A DNA stretch of 12,832 bases from Cytophagales bacterium (GTDB lineage Bacteria; Bacteroidota; Bacteroidia; Cytophagales; Spirosomataceae), in contig JABMMK010000378.1 of the NCBI GenBank assembly GCA_013205605.1, positions 1 through 12,832 on the forward strand, in the 5' to 3' direction. Below the pieces are notes generated by a model. That model ran no database searches. It was given only the letters and a program-made list of their open reading frames with translations, and was not told the DNA's origin. Of the stretch, positions 1 through 6,806 are shown in pieces; positions within the stretch are counted from its first letter, which is position 1, and each line of letters starts with the position of its first letter. The translations under genes and the position numbers were made by a program.

Positions 1-540
1 AGTTAATCCCATGACCAACTGGCAAGATTGAATACCTTCTTGATGAATGTATTTATAGATAGTCCGATGGTTTGACGTTTCCAAAGCCCCCATGTTGACG
101 GTGATTACGTTATCCTTCTCCAATTTCACATTCGGATAAGTTGCGTGGGCGGGACATGACAAAATATAAAATAAAGCCGGATCATTAGCTGATTTCGAAC
201 TAAATGAAACATTTTCAGTTCCTTTTCCTAAGTAAACGGCGCTTAATTTCCCTATCTCAAATTCCACTCCATCAGCTGTGACTTTACCTTCACCACCTAC
301 ATTGATGATTCCCATTTCCCTTCTCTCTAAAAAGAAGTTGGCTTTCAGTTTATCAGGATTACCCAAAGTAAGAATTTTATTTTTTGGCATGGCCCCACCT
401 ATAATCATTCGATCATAAATGGAATAGGTTAGTTCAATTTGATCTTCCGAAAAAATATTTTCTATCAAAAAATTATCTCTAATTTGTTGGGTTGTGAAGG
501 TTGATACCTCATTTCTACTCGACTCAAATCTAAATTGCAT
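1..540 (-). CDS. kduI: 5-dehydro-4-deoxy-D-glucuronate isomerase (KduI), N-terminal 180 residues, cut by the window edge
   Basis: The reverse complement opens with ATG at 540-538 and stays open to base 1, giving 180 codons of a protein that is usually about 280 residues. I recognise KduI from the run of conserved segments: DRMIIGGAMP (about 43-52), FFLERREMGIINVGGEG (about 69-85), YLGKGTENVSF (about 103-113), CPAHATYP (about 129-136) and SNHRTIYKYI (about 156-165), ending in CQLVMGLT. KduI is a cytosolic, cupin-like, zinc-dependent isomerase. It converts 5-keto-4-deoxyuronate, formed spontaneously from unsaturated uronates, into 3-deoxy-D-glycero-2,5-hexodiulosonate on the way to KDG. The zinc-binding histidine motif of the family lies beyond the visible part. 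The gene diverges from the gene at 624, and a TTG/TCGCTTTG promoter pair lies just upstream. The context of GH105 hydrolase, rhamnose mutarotase and sulfatase 5 kb away agrees with uronate catabolism. Confidence 0.93.
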   Translation of the reverse strand, partial: MQFRFESSRNEVSTFTTQQIRDNFLIENIFSEDQIELTYSIYDRMIIGGAMPKNKILTLGNPDKLKANFFLERREMGIINVGGEGKVTADGVEFEIGKLSAVYLGKGTENVSFSSKSANDPALFYILSCPAHATYPNVKLEKDNVITVNMGALETSNHRTIYKYIHQEGIQSCQLVMGLT

Positions 541-559
541 ACCTATTAATTTTAATTTA

Positions 560-589
560 CAAAGCGATTATTAACCACTTTCTACTCAA
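560..589 (-). promoter_or_regulatory. Putative Bacteroidota-type promoter of kduI
   Basis: Read on the minus strand, TTG (589-587) is followed after 19 nt by TCGCTTTG (567-560). This matches the Bacteroidota -33/-7 pair TTG-N19-21-TAnnTTTG with one mismatch in the -7 box. The box ends about 20 nt before the kduI ATG. The call is by pattern only. Confidence 0.45.
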
Positions 590-597
590 TTTCACTG

Positions 598-605
598 TAT
601 CTTTG
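598..605 (+). promoter_or_regulatory. Putative -7 promoter box (TATCTTTG) of the gene at 624
   Basis: TATCTTTG is a perfect match to the Bacteroidota TAnnTTTG -7 element. I find no clear TTG element 19-21 nt upstream. If the box is real, transcription starts near 611-613. That places the TTG codon at 603 inside the promoter and makes ATG 624 the sensible start of the downstream gene. Confidence 0.45.
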
Positions 606-623
606 AACCATTATTTGCATGGA

Positions 624-1478
624 ATGATTCCCGAAACCTCAAATTTTTATCTTGAATTGGATGCGCATCTTAGCCCATTAGGGTTTCAAAGAGAAACGCA
701 TATGCAAGATAGTTTTCCCATTTGGAAATCGAAAGAAAATTCAATCATCATTCAAGGGATTCGTTTAGCTGAATTTAAATGTATGGATTCAGGGAAATTA
801 ACAGGGTTCCAACAAGAAATTGTGAATCTTCGGGTGGATGGTTTTTCAGCCTTTCGAATTTGGGAAGATGTTTGGAATCAAAAAAAGAATTGGATTTTAA
901 ATTTTTTGACATTTCGAATCAATAAACCCATATCTATTTTTGCCCGAGACACTAAAGTGGTGATATTAGAGGAAAATGACGCTCAAAAATTTGCAGATAA
1001 AAATCATTTATTGGGCTTTTTAAAAGGCAAAACATATTTGGCTTGTGTTGTTCCGCCCCACCGGCAATTTCGGAATATTCAATCTGAATTTGACGTAGAT
1101 GGGAATCCACTGATTGCAATAGCCGTTTTTGGTAAAGACCGGGTTTTTAAATCTGAGGATGGCAATTCTCAAATTTCGGCTGAGTTGATTCAAATATGCA
1201 CGGATTCATCCGTAAGGCTTGTCGGTGGACTTACAAAATTGATTTCGTTTTATGCCAACATGCATCAGGTAGATAATGTAATGACCTATTCGGATTTGGA
1301 ATGGAGTGGTGGAATGGCTTTTCAAAAAATTGGTTTTACAAACGAACTCATGACCGTTCCTTTGTATTTTAATGTAGTAGAAAATGGAAAAAGGGTGCTT
1401 GCGAAAGACTTCAAATCATCTGACGCCTGCAATTCAGGAAACATTAAATCTAGGCTCTTGATTCATGAAAAAAAATAA
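624..1478 (+). CDS. Protein of unknown function, related to phage-encoded endonuclease-like proteins
   Basis: The frame is open from a TTG at 603, but I choose ATG 624 because a perfect TAnnTTTG box (598-605) covers the TTG. The product is then 284 residues, with no signal peptide or membrane segment. I know no named function. By memory it resembles proteins carried by many phages, with these segments in order (numbered from ATG 624): RIWEDVW (about 78-84), IFARDTKV (about 105-112), KNHLLGF (about 126-132), IAIAVFG (about 164-170), ELIQICT (about 187-193), GGLTKLISFY (about 201-210), and YSDLEWSGG followed by KIGF (about 222-238). In the phage relatives an N-terminal nuclease-like part precedes this NHxxG/GGxxKL module. 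I cannot point to a convincing D...ExK catalytic set here, so enzymatic activity is not claimed. The last 14 bases overlap the start of miaA, suggesting co-transcription and translational coupling. Confidence 0.7.
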   Translation: MIPETSNFYLELDAHLSPLGFQRETHMQDSFPIWKSKENSIIIQGIRLAEFKCMDSGKLTGFQQEIVNLRVDGFSAFRIWEDVWNQKKNWILNFLTFRINKPISIFARDTKVVILEENDAQKFADKNHLLGFLKGKTYLACVVPPHRQFRNIQSEFDVDGNPLIAIAVFGKDRVFKSEDGNSQISAELIQICTDSSVRLVGGLTKLISFYANMHQVDNVMTYSDLEWSGGMAFQKIGFTNELMTVPLYFNVVENGKRVLAKDFKSSDACNSGNIKSRLLIHEKK

Positions 1479-2226
1479 GCCAATCATCGTTGTTTTGGGT
1501 CCCACGGCTTCTGGAAAAACGGAGTTGGCCGTGGCTTTGGCACGATTGATTCAAGGAGAAATAGTTTCAGCGGATTCTAGGCAAATTTATCGAGGACTTA
1601 CGATAGGTACGGGAAAAGATTTAGATGTATATCAAAATGGGGGAGCGACGGTCAAGCATCATTTGATTGATATTCTTGATGTAGGTGAACCCTATTCTGT
1701 AGCCCATTTCCAATTTAACGCAATAAATGCGATTGAAAAAATTGAGCAAAATGAGAAGCAAGTAATTGTTTGTGGCGGTACTGGACTTTATTTAGATGCT
1801 CTCTTGCAAGATTATGAATTTTCACGCATCACAGATTTTTCAGTTGTGTCTCTTAAATTAAATCGTGAATTTGTCGTTTTCGGTCTAAATCCAATTTCTG
1901 AAATTCGTAGGATGAGATGTGCGCTAAGGTTGACGGACCGATTAAACAAGGGCTTGGTCGAAGAAGTAGAACAATTGATTGCTGATGGAATTAATCCCAA
2001 TGATTTAATTAGGTTAGGTTTAGAATATAAATGGTTAGTACATTTAGTTCAAGGTGTTATTAGCAAAGATGAATTTGAACAAGGTTTAACCATTGCGATT
2101 CAGCAATTTTCTAAACGCCAAATGACATTTTTTCGAAAAATGGAGCGCTCAGGCATTCCTATTCATTGGATTCCTGATGAACTTTCCTTGGAAAGCAAGT
2201 TGGCCTTCATCCAATCACGATTTTAA
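1465..2226 (+). CDS. miaA: tRNA dimethylallyltransferase (MiaA), short form
   Basis: MiaA transfers a dimethylallyl group to N6 of A37 in tRNAs that read codons starting with U, making i6A37. The 253-residue product has the family signatures: P-loop GPTASGKT (12-19), SADSRQIYRG (35-44) with the catalytic-type Asp at 37, IGTGKD (47-52), GGTGLYLDALL (104-114), and the C-terminal QFSKRQMTFFRK (214-225). Bacterial MiaA is usually about 300-315 residues. The stretch between the GGTGLY motif and the IRRMRCALRLTDRL helix (147-160) is only some 30 residues and lacks the recognisable DPxxAxxIHxNDxxRxxRALE segment. The gap corresponds to about 60-65 residues of the helical insertion in E. coli MiaA. 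The frame is uninterrupted, so this looks like a genuine short variant. ATG 1465 lies inside the previous gene's last codons. A second, full-length MiaA elsewhere in the genome is possible. Confidence 0.88.
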   Translation: MKKNKPIIVVLGPTASGKTELAVALARLIQGEIVSADSRQIYRGLTIGTGKDLDVYQNGGATVKHHLIDILDVGEPYSVAHFQFNAINAIEKIEQNEKQVIVCGGTGLYLDALLQDYEFSRITDFSVVSLKLNREFVVFGLNPISEIRRMRCALRLTDRLNKGLVEEVEQLIADGINPNDLIRLGLEYKWLVHLVQGVISKDEFEQGLTIAIQQFSKRQMTFFRKMERSGIPIHWIPDELSLESKLAFIQSRF

Positions 2227-2251
2227 TTTCAACAATTTTATTGCTTTAGGG

Positions 2252-2282
2252 TTGCATAAAAAGTATTTTTTGATTTAATTTG
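2252..2282 (+). promoter_or_regulatory. Putative promoter of tRNA-Ser(UGA)
   Basis: TTG (2252-2254), a 20-nt spacer and TTAATTTG (2275-2282) match the Bacteroidota -33/-7 pair with one mismatch. The expected transcription start near 2289 is about 10 nt before the mature tRNA 5' end, as expected for a tRNA leader. Confidence 0.5.
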
Positions 2283-2299
2283 CATCCTGATTAAGGAAT

Positions 2300-2384
2300 A
2301 GAGAGTTGTCAGAGTGGTCGATCGAGGCAGTCTTGAAAACTGTTGGCTGTTACAGGCCCGGGGGTTCGAATCCCTCACTCTCTA
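2300..2384 (+). tRNA. tRNA-Ser (anticodon UGA)
   Basis: A class II tRNA can be folded by eye. The acceptor strand AGAGAGT (2300-2306) pairs fully with ACTCTCT (2377-2383). The anticodon stem GCAGT/ACTGT (one G-U) carries the loop CTTGAAA, with anticodon TGA at 2334-2336. A long variable arm includes the stem CTG/CAG, and the T arm GGGGG-TTCGAAT-CCCTC spans 2360-2376. The long variable arm and UGA anticodon identify serine. CCA is not encoded. The D-stem pairing is weak, so the ends may be off by one base. A36-A37-A38 follow the pattern recognised by MiaA, whose gene lies just upstream. Confidence 0.95.
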
Positions 2385-2388
2385 CGTT

Positions 2389-2418
2389 AAGGGCTTGCAT
2401 TTTTGCAGGCCCTTTTTT
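2389..2418 (+). terminator. Rho-independent terminator after tRNA-Ser
   Basis: AGGGCTTGCA (2390-2399) pairs with TGCAGGCCCT (2404-2413) as a 10-bp stem with one G-T wobble. It has a TTTT loop and a following run of Ts (2413-2418). It begins 6 nt after the tRNA and separates it from rsmI. Confidence 0.9.
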
Positions 2419-2518
2419 GTTTTATACATTTATTATTGCTTTTTTTTACATCGCCGATTTTTAAAAAGCTTTTAATGTCGATGAAATAATTTCAATCATT
2501 TTTGGTTAAATTTCGAAT

Positions 2519-3190
2519 ATGAAATTATACTTGATTCCCACTCCCATAGGCAATTTGGAAGATATGACTTTGCGGTCTATTCGAGTTTTAAAAGAGGTGG
2601 ATGTTATTTTTGCTGAGGATACGCGGACTTCGGGCCAGCTCCTTAAACATTTAGATATTTCCAAACCTCTTTTTGCACATCATGCGCATAATGAACACGT
2701 GGGAGTAGCTGGAGTCATTAAGTTATTGAAAGAAGGTAAGTTGGTGGGTTTAATTTCAGATGCCGGCACTCCAGGAATTTCAGATCCTGGTTTTTTATTA
2801 GTCAAAACATGCATAGAACAGGGAATTGAGGTAGAAACCTTACCAGGTGCTACGGCGCTTATTCCCGCTTTAGTGAACTCAGGATTTCCGCTAGATCGAT
2901 TTGTTTTTGAGGGGTTTTTGCCACATAAAAAAGGCCGACAAACCCGTTGGAAAGCCATAGCAGAAGAAGAAAGGACAACGGTTTTATATGAGTCTCCACA
3001 TCGTTTGCATAAAGCTTTAGAGCAAATTATTGAGTTCATAGGGCCCGATAGGCCAATTATGGTGGCGCGCGAATTAAGTAAAATGCATGAGCAAATGGTT
3101 CGTGGAAGCGCTGCTGAAGTTTTATTATATTTTGATCAAAACCCAGATAAAATTAGAGGGGAAATAGTCATTGTCATTGCCGGAAAATAA
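2519..3190 (+). CDS. rsmI: 16S rRNA (cytidine-1402-2'-O)-methyltransferase RsmI
   Basis: RsmI uses S-adenosylmethionine to 2'-O-methylate C1402 in the decoding centre of 16S rRNA. The 223-residue product has the family motifs in order: PTPIGNLEDMT (7-17), AEDTRTSG (32-39), the glycine-rich SDAGTPGISDPG (80-91) typical of tetrapyrrole-methylase-fold enzymes, LPGATALIPAL (108-118), EGFLPHKKGRQ (131-141), YESPHRLHKAL (157-167) and ARELSKMHE near 184-192. It is shorter than the E. coli protein (286 residues), but short forms without the C-terminal extension are common in this family. The first ATG gives the expected N terminus. The gene heads a six-gene run: its TAA overlaps the next ATG by one base. 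A TAAATTTC sequence at 2507-2514 is too close to the ATG to serve as a convincing promoter. Confidence 0.95.
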   Translation: MKLYLIPTPIGNLEDMTLRSIRVLKEVDVIFAEDTRTSGQLLKHLDISKPLFAHHAHNEHVGVAGVIKLLKEGKLVGLISDAGTPGISDPGFLLVKTCIEQGIEVETLPGATALIPALVNSGFPLDRFVFEGFLPHKKGRQTRWKAIAEEERTTVLYESPHRLHKALEQIIEFIGPDRPIMVARELSKMHEQMVRGSAAEVLLYFDQNPDKIRGEIVIVIAGK

Positions 3191-4344
3191 TGAGGAAATT
3201 TTATTTATATCTTTTTCTGTTTTTACCATTTATCGGGAGAGCTGTTATTCCCACACTTAGCCCACGCGCGCAGGTCTCTTTGGTCACGTTTGCCCCAGGA
3301 AAAGAGTTGCATGCGGCTTTTGGTCATGCCGTAATTTGGGTGAGCGATCCTGATTCGGGGATTGATCGAGCGTATAGTTATGGAACTTTTGATTTCAATA
3401 CCGATAATTTTTACTTGAAATTTTTAAGAGGGACTTTGCCTTATTCGATTTCATTTAATTCCATGAATGATTTAGTATACTATTATTCTGAAATTGAAAA
3501 AAGAGGCATCCAAATTCAAAATTTAAAATTGACGGACTCACAGAAAATGCAGGTTTTCTCCTCACTAGAAATCAATTTACTGCCTGAAAATAAAAACTAC
3601 CAATACAAATTCTTTTACGATAATTGTTCCTCAAGGCTTCGAGATATACTTGAAAATGCAGCTCCGGGCGCGTTTAAATGGAAGAATTACCACAGTTTGG
3701 AAGGTAAATCATACAGGGATTGGATGAACGACTATTTGAAAACTAATTCCTGGGTAACCTTTGGGATGAATTTAGCATTAGGGGTTCCTTCTAATCATGT
3801 TGCCAATGCGTCTGAGTCATGTTATTTACCTGATAATCTAAATCTATCGGTCCAACAAGCTGAGTTGAATGGTAAAAAATTAGCGGACTCACCTTTTGAT
3901 GTTTATACGTCTAAACCTTTGGGACCAGATAGTTTTGATTGGTTAGGCCCCATTCCTTTGTTGGCACTCATCAATTTGTTGATCATATTCATTTCCTTCA
4001 AAAAGCGAAAAACTGAAATCTATATTTTTGACGTCATACTTTTTTCGATATTAGGTATTCTAGCTTGGTTTATTTTCTTTTTGGCGGTCGGCACCGATCA
4101 CGAAGTAATGGCATATAACCCTAGTTCCTTGCTGTTATTTCCTTTGAATTTTCCTGCGGTTATTTGGTTTGCGAGAAAAAATAGATCAGAGTGGTGGACA
4201 AACTATTGCCGAATTGCTTTTATCTTAACCTTGATTGGGGTTATTTGGACCCTATTTTACTTTCCATGGATTGCTTTGGTAGGTTTGATGCCATTGATTC
4301 GATTATTTTTCTTATCTCATTTTATTAAATATTCCCATGATTGA
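3190..4344 (+). CDS. DUF4105 (Lnb N-terminal periplasmic domain) membrane protein
   Basis: The 384-residue product starts with a signal peptide or signal anchor (hydrophobic 4-20). A DUF4105/Lnb-N-type periplasmic domain of about 220 residues follows. It carries FGHAVIWV (44-51) and YDNCSSRLRD (143-152), whose His46 and Cys146 match the conserved Cys/His pair of this papain-like fold. The last third is hydrophobic, with about four or five membrane segments near 254-270, 279-301, 312-327 and 338-377. The exact activity of the family in Bacteroidota is not established; a cysteine-dependent hydrolase acting on envelope substrates is a reasonable inference. The gene overlaps rsmI by one base and the threonine aldolase gene by eight, so the three are probably translationally coupled. 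The functional link to these neighbours is unclear. Confidence 0.85.
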   Translation: MRKFYLYLFLFLPFIGRAVIPTLSPRAQVSLVTFAPGKELHAAFGHAVIWVSDPDSGIDRAYSYGTFDFNTDNFYLKFLRGTLPYSISFNSMNDLVYYYSEIEKRGIQIQNLKLTDSQKMQVFSSLEINLLPENKNYQYKFFYDNCSSRLRDILENAAPGAFKWKNYHSLEGKSYRDWMNDYLKTNSWVTFGMNLALGVPSNHVANASESCYLPDNLNLSVQQAELNGKKLADSPFDVYTSKPLGPDSFDWLGPIPLLALINLLIIFISFKKRKTEIYIFDVILFSILGILAWFIFFLAVGTDHEVMAYNPSSLLLFPLNFPAVIWFARKNRSEWWTNYCRIAFILTLIGVIWTLFYFPWIALVGLMPLIRLFFLSHFIKYSHD

Positions 4345-5347
4345 ATTAAGGAGTGATACGTTTACTTTACCTACTAAAGGAATGCGCGATGCGATGTTTT
4401 CGGCACCTTTGGGGGATGATGTTTTTGGTGAGGATCCGACGGTAAATAATTTGCAAATTAAAGTAGCTGAATTGTTTGGAATGGAAAATGCATTATTCTG
4501 TCCTTCTGGAACGATGACGAATCAGATTGCTATTTCGGCACATGTGTCTAAAGGCCAAGAGGTTATCTGCGATGAGTTGTCGCATATCTATTTATACGAA
4601 GGCGGAGGAATTATGGCAAATGCGGGTGCCTCGGTTAAATTATTAAAGGGTGATTTGGGCCGATTGACTAAAGATCAAATTGCGAATGCTATTTCGCCAG
4701 ATGATATTCATGCCTGTGAAAGTAAATTGGTTAGTTTAGAGAATACGGTCAATAAAGGAGGTGGGAGTATTTATACGTCTGAAGCACTTCAAGAAATAGC
4801 TGATTTTTGTAAAAATGATTCGATTCCATTGCACTTGGATGGCGCTCGTATTTTTAATGCTATGGCCGCGAGTGGCCAAAATCCTAAGCAATTTGGTCAG
4901 TGGTTTGATTCTATTTCAGTGTGTTTGTCAAAAGGCTTGGGTGCGCCCATAGGCTCTGTTTTGTTGGGTTCTCATGATTTTATCAAAAAAGCACGCAGAA
5001 TAAGAAAGAGGTTTGGAGGTGGTTGGCGCCAAGCAGGGATGTTGGCCGCTGCGGGAATGTATGCATTGGATTACCAGGTTGATAGATTAAAGGAAGATCA
5101 TGCACGCGCCAAGCAAATAGGATTAGCCTGTGAAAATTTAGCTTGGGTTTCAGAAGTAATGCCGGTGACTACAAATATTGTTATTATTAAATTAAAGGAC
5201 GATTTGAAGGCAATTGCTAAAGTGACTGAATTAGATTCCTTAGGCATTAAATGTGCGCCTTTTGGTCCTCAATATATTCGATTTGTTACGCATTTAAATT
5301 TTGATGATGAGGCCTTGTCTCAATTTATTAAAATCATAAAACACTAA
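4337..5347 (+). CDS. ltaE: Low-specificity L-threonine aldolase
   Basis: This cytosolic PLP enzyme of fold type I cleaves L-threonine and L-allo-threonine to glycine and acetaldehyde. The 336-residue length is normal. The opening IELRSDTFTLPT and GDDVFGEDPTVNNL (26-39) are typical. His83 in DELSHIYLYEGGG stacks on PLP in relatives, HLDGARIFNA (166-175) holds the cofactor-binding Asp168, and Lys199 in CLSKGLGAPIGS is the Schiff-base lysine. Arg171 in the DGAR motif and the RFGGGWRQAG segment (about 225-234) are also conserved. The start overlaps the DUF4105 gene by eight bases and the stop is followed after 4 nt by rhaM. Its relation to sugar catabolism is unclear; it may simply share a transcript. 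Confidence 0.93.
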   Translation: MIELRSDTFTLPTKGMRDAMFSAPLGDDVFGEDPTVNNLQIKVAELFGMENALFCPSGTMTNQIAISAHVSKGQEVICDELSHIYLYEGGGIMANAGASVKLLKGDLGRLTKDQIANAISPDDIHACESKLVSLENTVNKGGGSIYTSEALQEIADFCKNDSIPLHLDGARIFNAMAASGQNPKQFGQWFDSISVCLSKGLGAPIGSVLLGSHDFIKKARRIRKRFGGGWRQAGMLAAAGMYALDYQVDRLKEDHARAKQIGLACENLAWVSEVMPVTTNIVIIKLKDDLKAIAKVTELDSLGIKCAPFGPQYIRFVTHLNFDDEALSQFIKIIKH

Positions 5348-5351
5348 AATA

Positions 5352-5669
5352 ATGATGCAGCGAAAAGCATTTAAAATGTTTTTATTGCCCGGTTTTGAGG
5401 CGGAATATAAAAAACGTCATGATGAAATTTGGCCTGAATTGAGTGAGCTTTTAAAGGAGGTGGGTATTCAAAACTATTCAATTTTTTTGGATGAAGAAAC
5501 GCTTACCTTGTTTGCGTATCTGGAAGCTAAAGATTTACGTTTGTTGGACGGATTGCCTGCTAGGTCTATCATGCAAAAATGGTGGGCCTTTATGGGTGAC
5601 ATTATGAAGGCAAATCCTGACAATTCTCCCGTCTCAGTAAATTTGCCTGCTGTTTTTCATCTTCCATAA
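5352..5669 (+). CDS. rhaM: L-rhamnose mutarotase
   Basis: RhaM interconverts the alpha and beta anomers of L-rhamnose so that rhamnose isomerase can use both. The 105-residue length matches E. coli RhaM (104). The signatures are clear: RKAFKMFL (4-11), KRHDEIWPEL (21-30) with the active-site-type His23, NYSIFLD (41-47), QKWWAFMGDIM (75-85) and the strongly conserved NPDNSPVS (88-95), ending in VFHLP. Two consecutive ATGs (5352, 5355) are possible starts. The gene lies 4 nt after the aldolase gene and 1 nt before the GH105 gene. This adjacency suggests that rhamnose is among the sugars released from the polysaccharide attacked by the downstream secreted enzymes. No rhamnose isomerase, kinase or aldolase is in the window. 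Confidence 0.95.
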   Translation: MMQRKAFKMFLLPGFEAEYKKRHDEIWPELSELLKEVGIQNYSIFLDEETLTLFAYLEAKDLRLLDGLPARSIMQKWWAFMGDIMKANPDNSPVSVNLPAVFHLP

Positions 5670-5670
5670 A

Positions 5671-6792
5671 ATGAGAAAATACATTTTATTTTTATTGGTA
5701 ACTTTTAGTTTTACGAGTTGGTCTAAACCCAAGTCCCAAGCTAAAGACATTTTACAAAAATTACATGTAGCCAAAGCCTATTTCCAACAAAAATGGCCTG
5801 ATGTCATGGCGCCTATTCCACGCCCTGACCGTATTCGACCTTCTAATATTTGGACACGTGCGGTTTATTATGAAGGGCTGATGGATTTATATAAGATCGA
5901 TCCCAAAGCGGCAGACCTAAAATATATGTTGGACTGGGCAAATTTTCACCAATGGAATCTGCGGGATGGGATTAAAACGCGTAATGCTGACAATCAAGCT
6001 TGTGGACAGATTTACCTCGACTTATTCGATTTTCAAGCAGACTCTTTGCGAATTTTACCCATCAAGGCGAATGTTGACCTAATGGTTAATTCCGCCAAAG
6101 TGGATGATTGGTCCTGGGTGGATTGTTTGCAAATGAGTATGCCCGTTTTTACACGATTGGGTGTTCGATTTACCGACAAGCGATATTTTGAAAAAATGTA
6201 TGATTTGTATGCATTTACGAAAAACAAACATGGTGGATCTGGGCTGTATGATAAAAATACAGGCTTATGGTGGCGCGACAAAGGTTTTGTACCACCTTAT
6301 AAAGAACCCAATGGAGAAAATTGTTATTGGTCCCGTGGAAATGGATGGGTATTTGCGGCCTTGGTGAGAACCTTGGAATTGATGCCTAAAAATGCACCTC
6401 ATCGGGCTGAATATGAACAAGATTTTATTGCCCAAGCTAATGCACTTTTGCCTTTGCAGCGGAAAGATGGCTTTTGGAATGTAAGTTTAAAGGATCCAAC
6501 TCACTTTGGTGGTCCCGAATCGACAGGAACTTCTTTATTTGTGTATGGAATGTCGTGGGGGGTACGAAATAAATTATTGCCAAAGAAGAAGTTTGATCAA
6601 GCTATTTTAACTGGTTGGGATGCTTTATCTACTTGTGTCCATCCCAATGGTTTTTTGGGCTATGTCCAAGGTACGGGAAAGGAACCCAAAGATTCTCAGC
6701 CTGTGTCATATAGCCATGTGCCCGACTTTGAAGATTTTGGGACGGGTTGTTTTTTATTAGCCGGTGTGGAAATGATTAAATATTTGAAATAA
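5671..6792 (+). CDS. Secreted glycoside hydrolase family 88/105 (unsaturated uronyl hydrolase type)
   Basis: GH88/GH105 enzymes remove the 4,5-unsaturated uronic acid that polysaccharide lyases leave on the non-reducing end, by hydration of the double bond. The 373-residue product has a signal peptide (MRKYILFLLVTFSF, cleavage probably near SWS/KP at 18-19) and then an (alpha/alpha)6-barrel-type sequence. Two conserved acidic sites match the catalytic Asp pair of YteR-like enzymes: Asp107 in ADNQACGQ and Asp151 in WSWVDCLQMSMP. WSRGNGWVFAAL (220-231), DGFWNVSL (266-273) and GPESTGTSLFVYG (281-293) are also typical. I favour GH105 over GH88, with unsaturated rhamnogalacturonyl hydrolase or an ulvan-oligosaccharide hydrolase as likely roles; substrate cannot be read from sequence. 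It is 1 nt after rhaM and 14 nt before the sulfatase gene, and its product would feed KduI. Confidence 0.88.
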   Translation: MRKYILFLLVTFSFTSWSKPKSQAKDILQKLHVAKAYFQQKWPDVMAPIPRPDRIRPSNIWTRAVYYEGLMDLYKIDPKAADLKYMLDWANFHQWNLRDGIKTRNADNQACGQIYLDLFDFQADSLRILPIKANVDLMVNSAKVDDWSWVDCLQMSMPVFTRLGVRFTDKRYFEKMYDLYAFTKNKHGGSGLYDKNTGLWWRDKGFVPPYKEPNGENCYWSRGNGWVFAALVRTLELMPKNAPHRAEYEQDFIAQANALLPLQRKDGFWNVSLKDPTHFGGPESTGTSLFVYGMSWGVRNKLLPKKKFDQAILTGWDALSTCVHPNGFLGYVQGTGKEPKDSQPVSYSHVPDFEDFGTGCFLLAGVEMIKYLK

Positions 6793-6806
6793 TAAACTAT
6801 CGCATT

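Noticed and set aside
603..623. TTG at 603 as the start of the phage-like gene
   Set aside because: It lies inside a perfect TAnnTTTG promoter box, and an in-frame ATG follows at 624.
2507..2514. TAAATTTC as the promoter of rsmI
   Set aside because: It has one mismatch, lacks an upstream TTG at the right distance, and would place the transcription start at or after the ATG.
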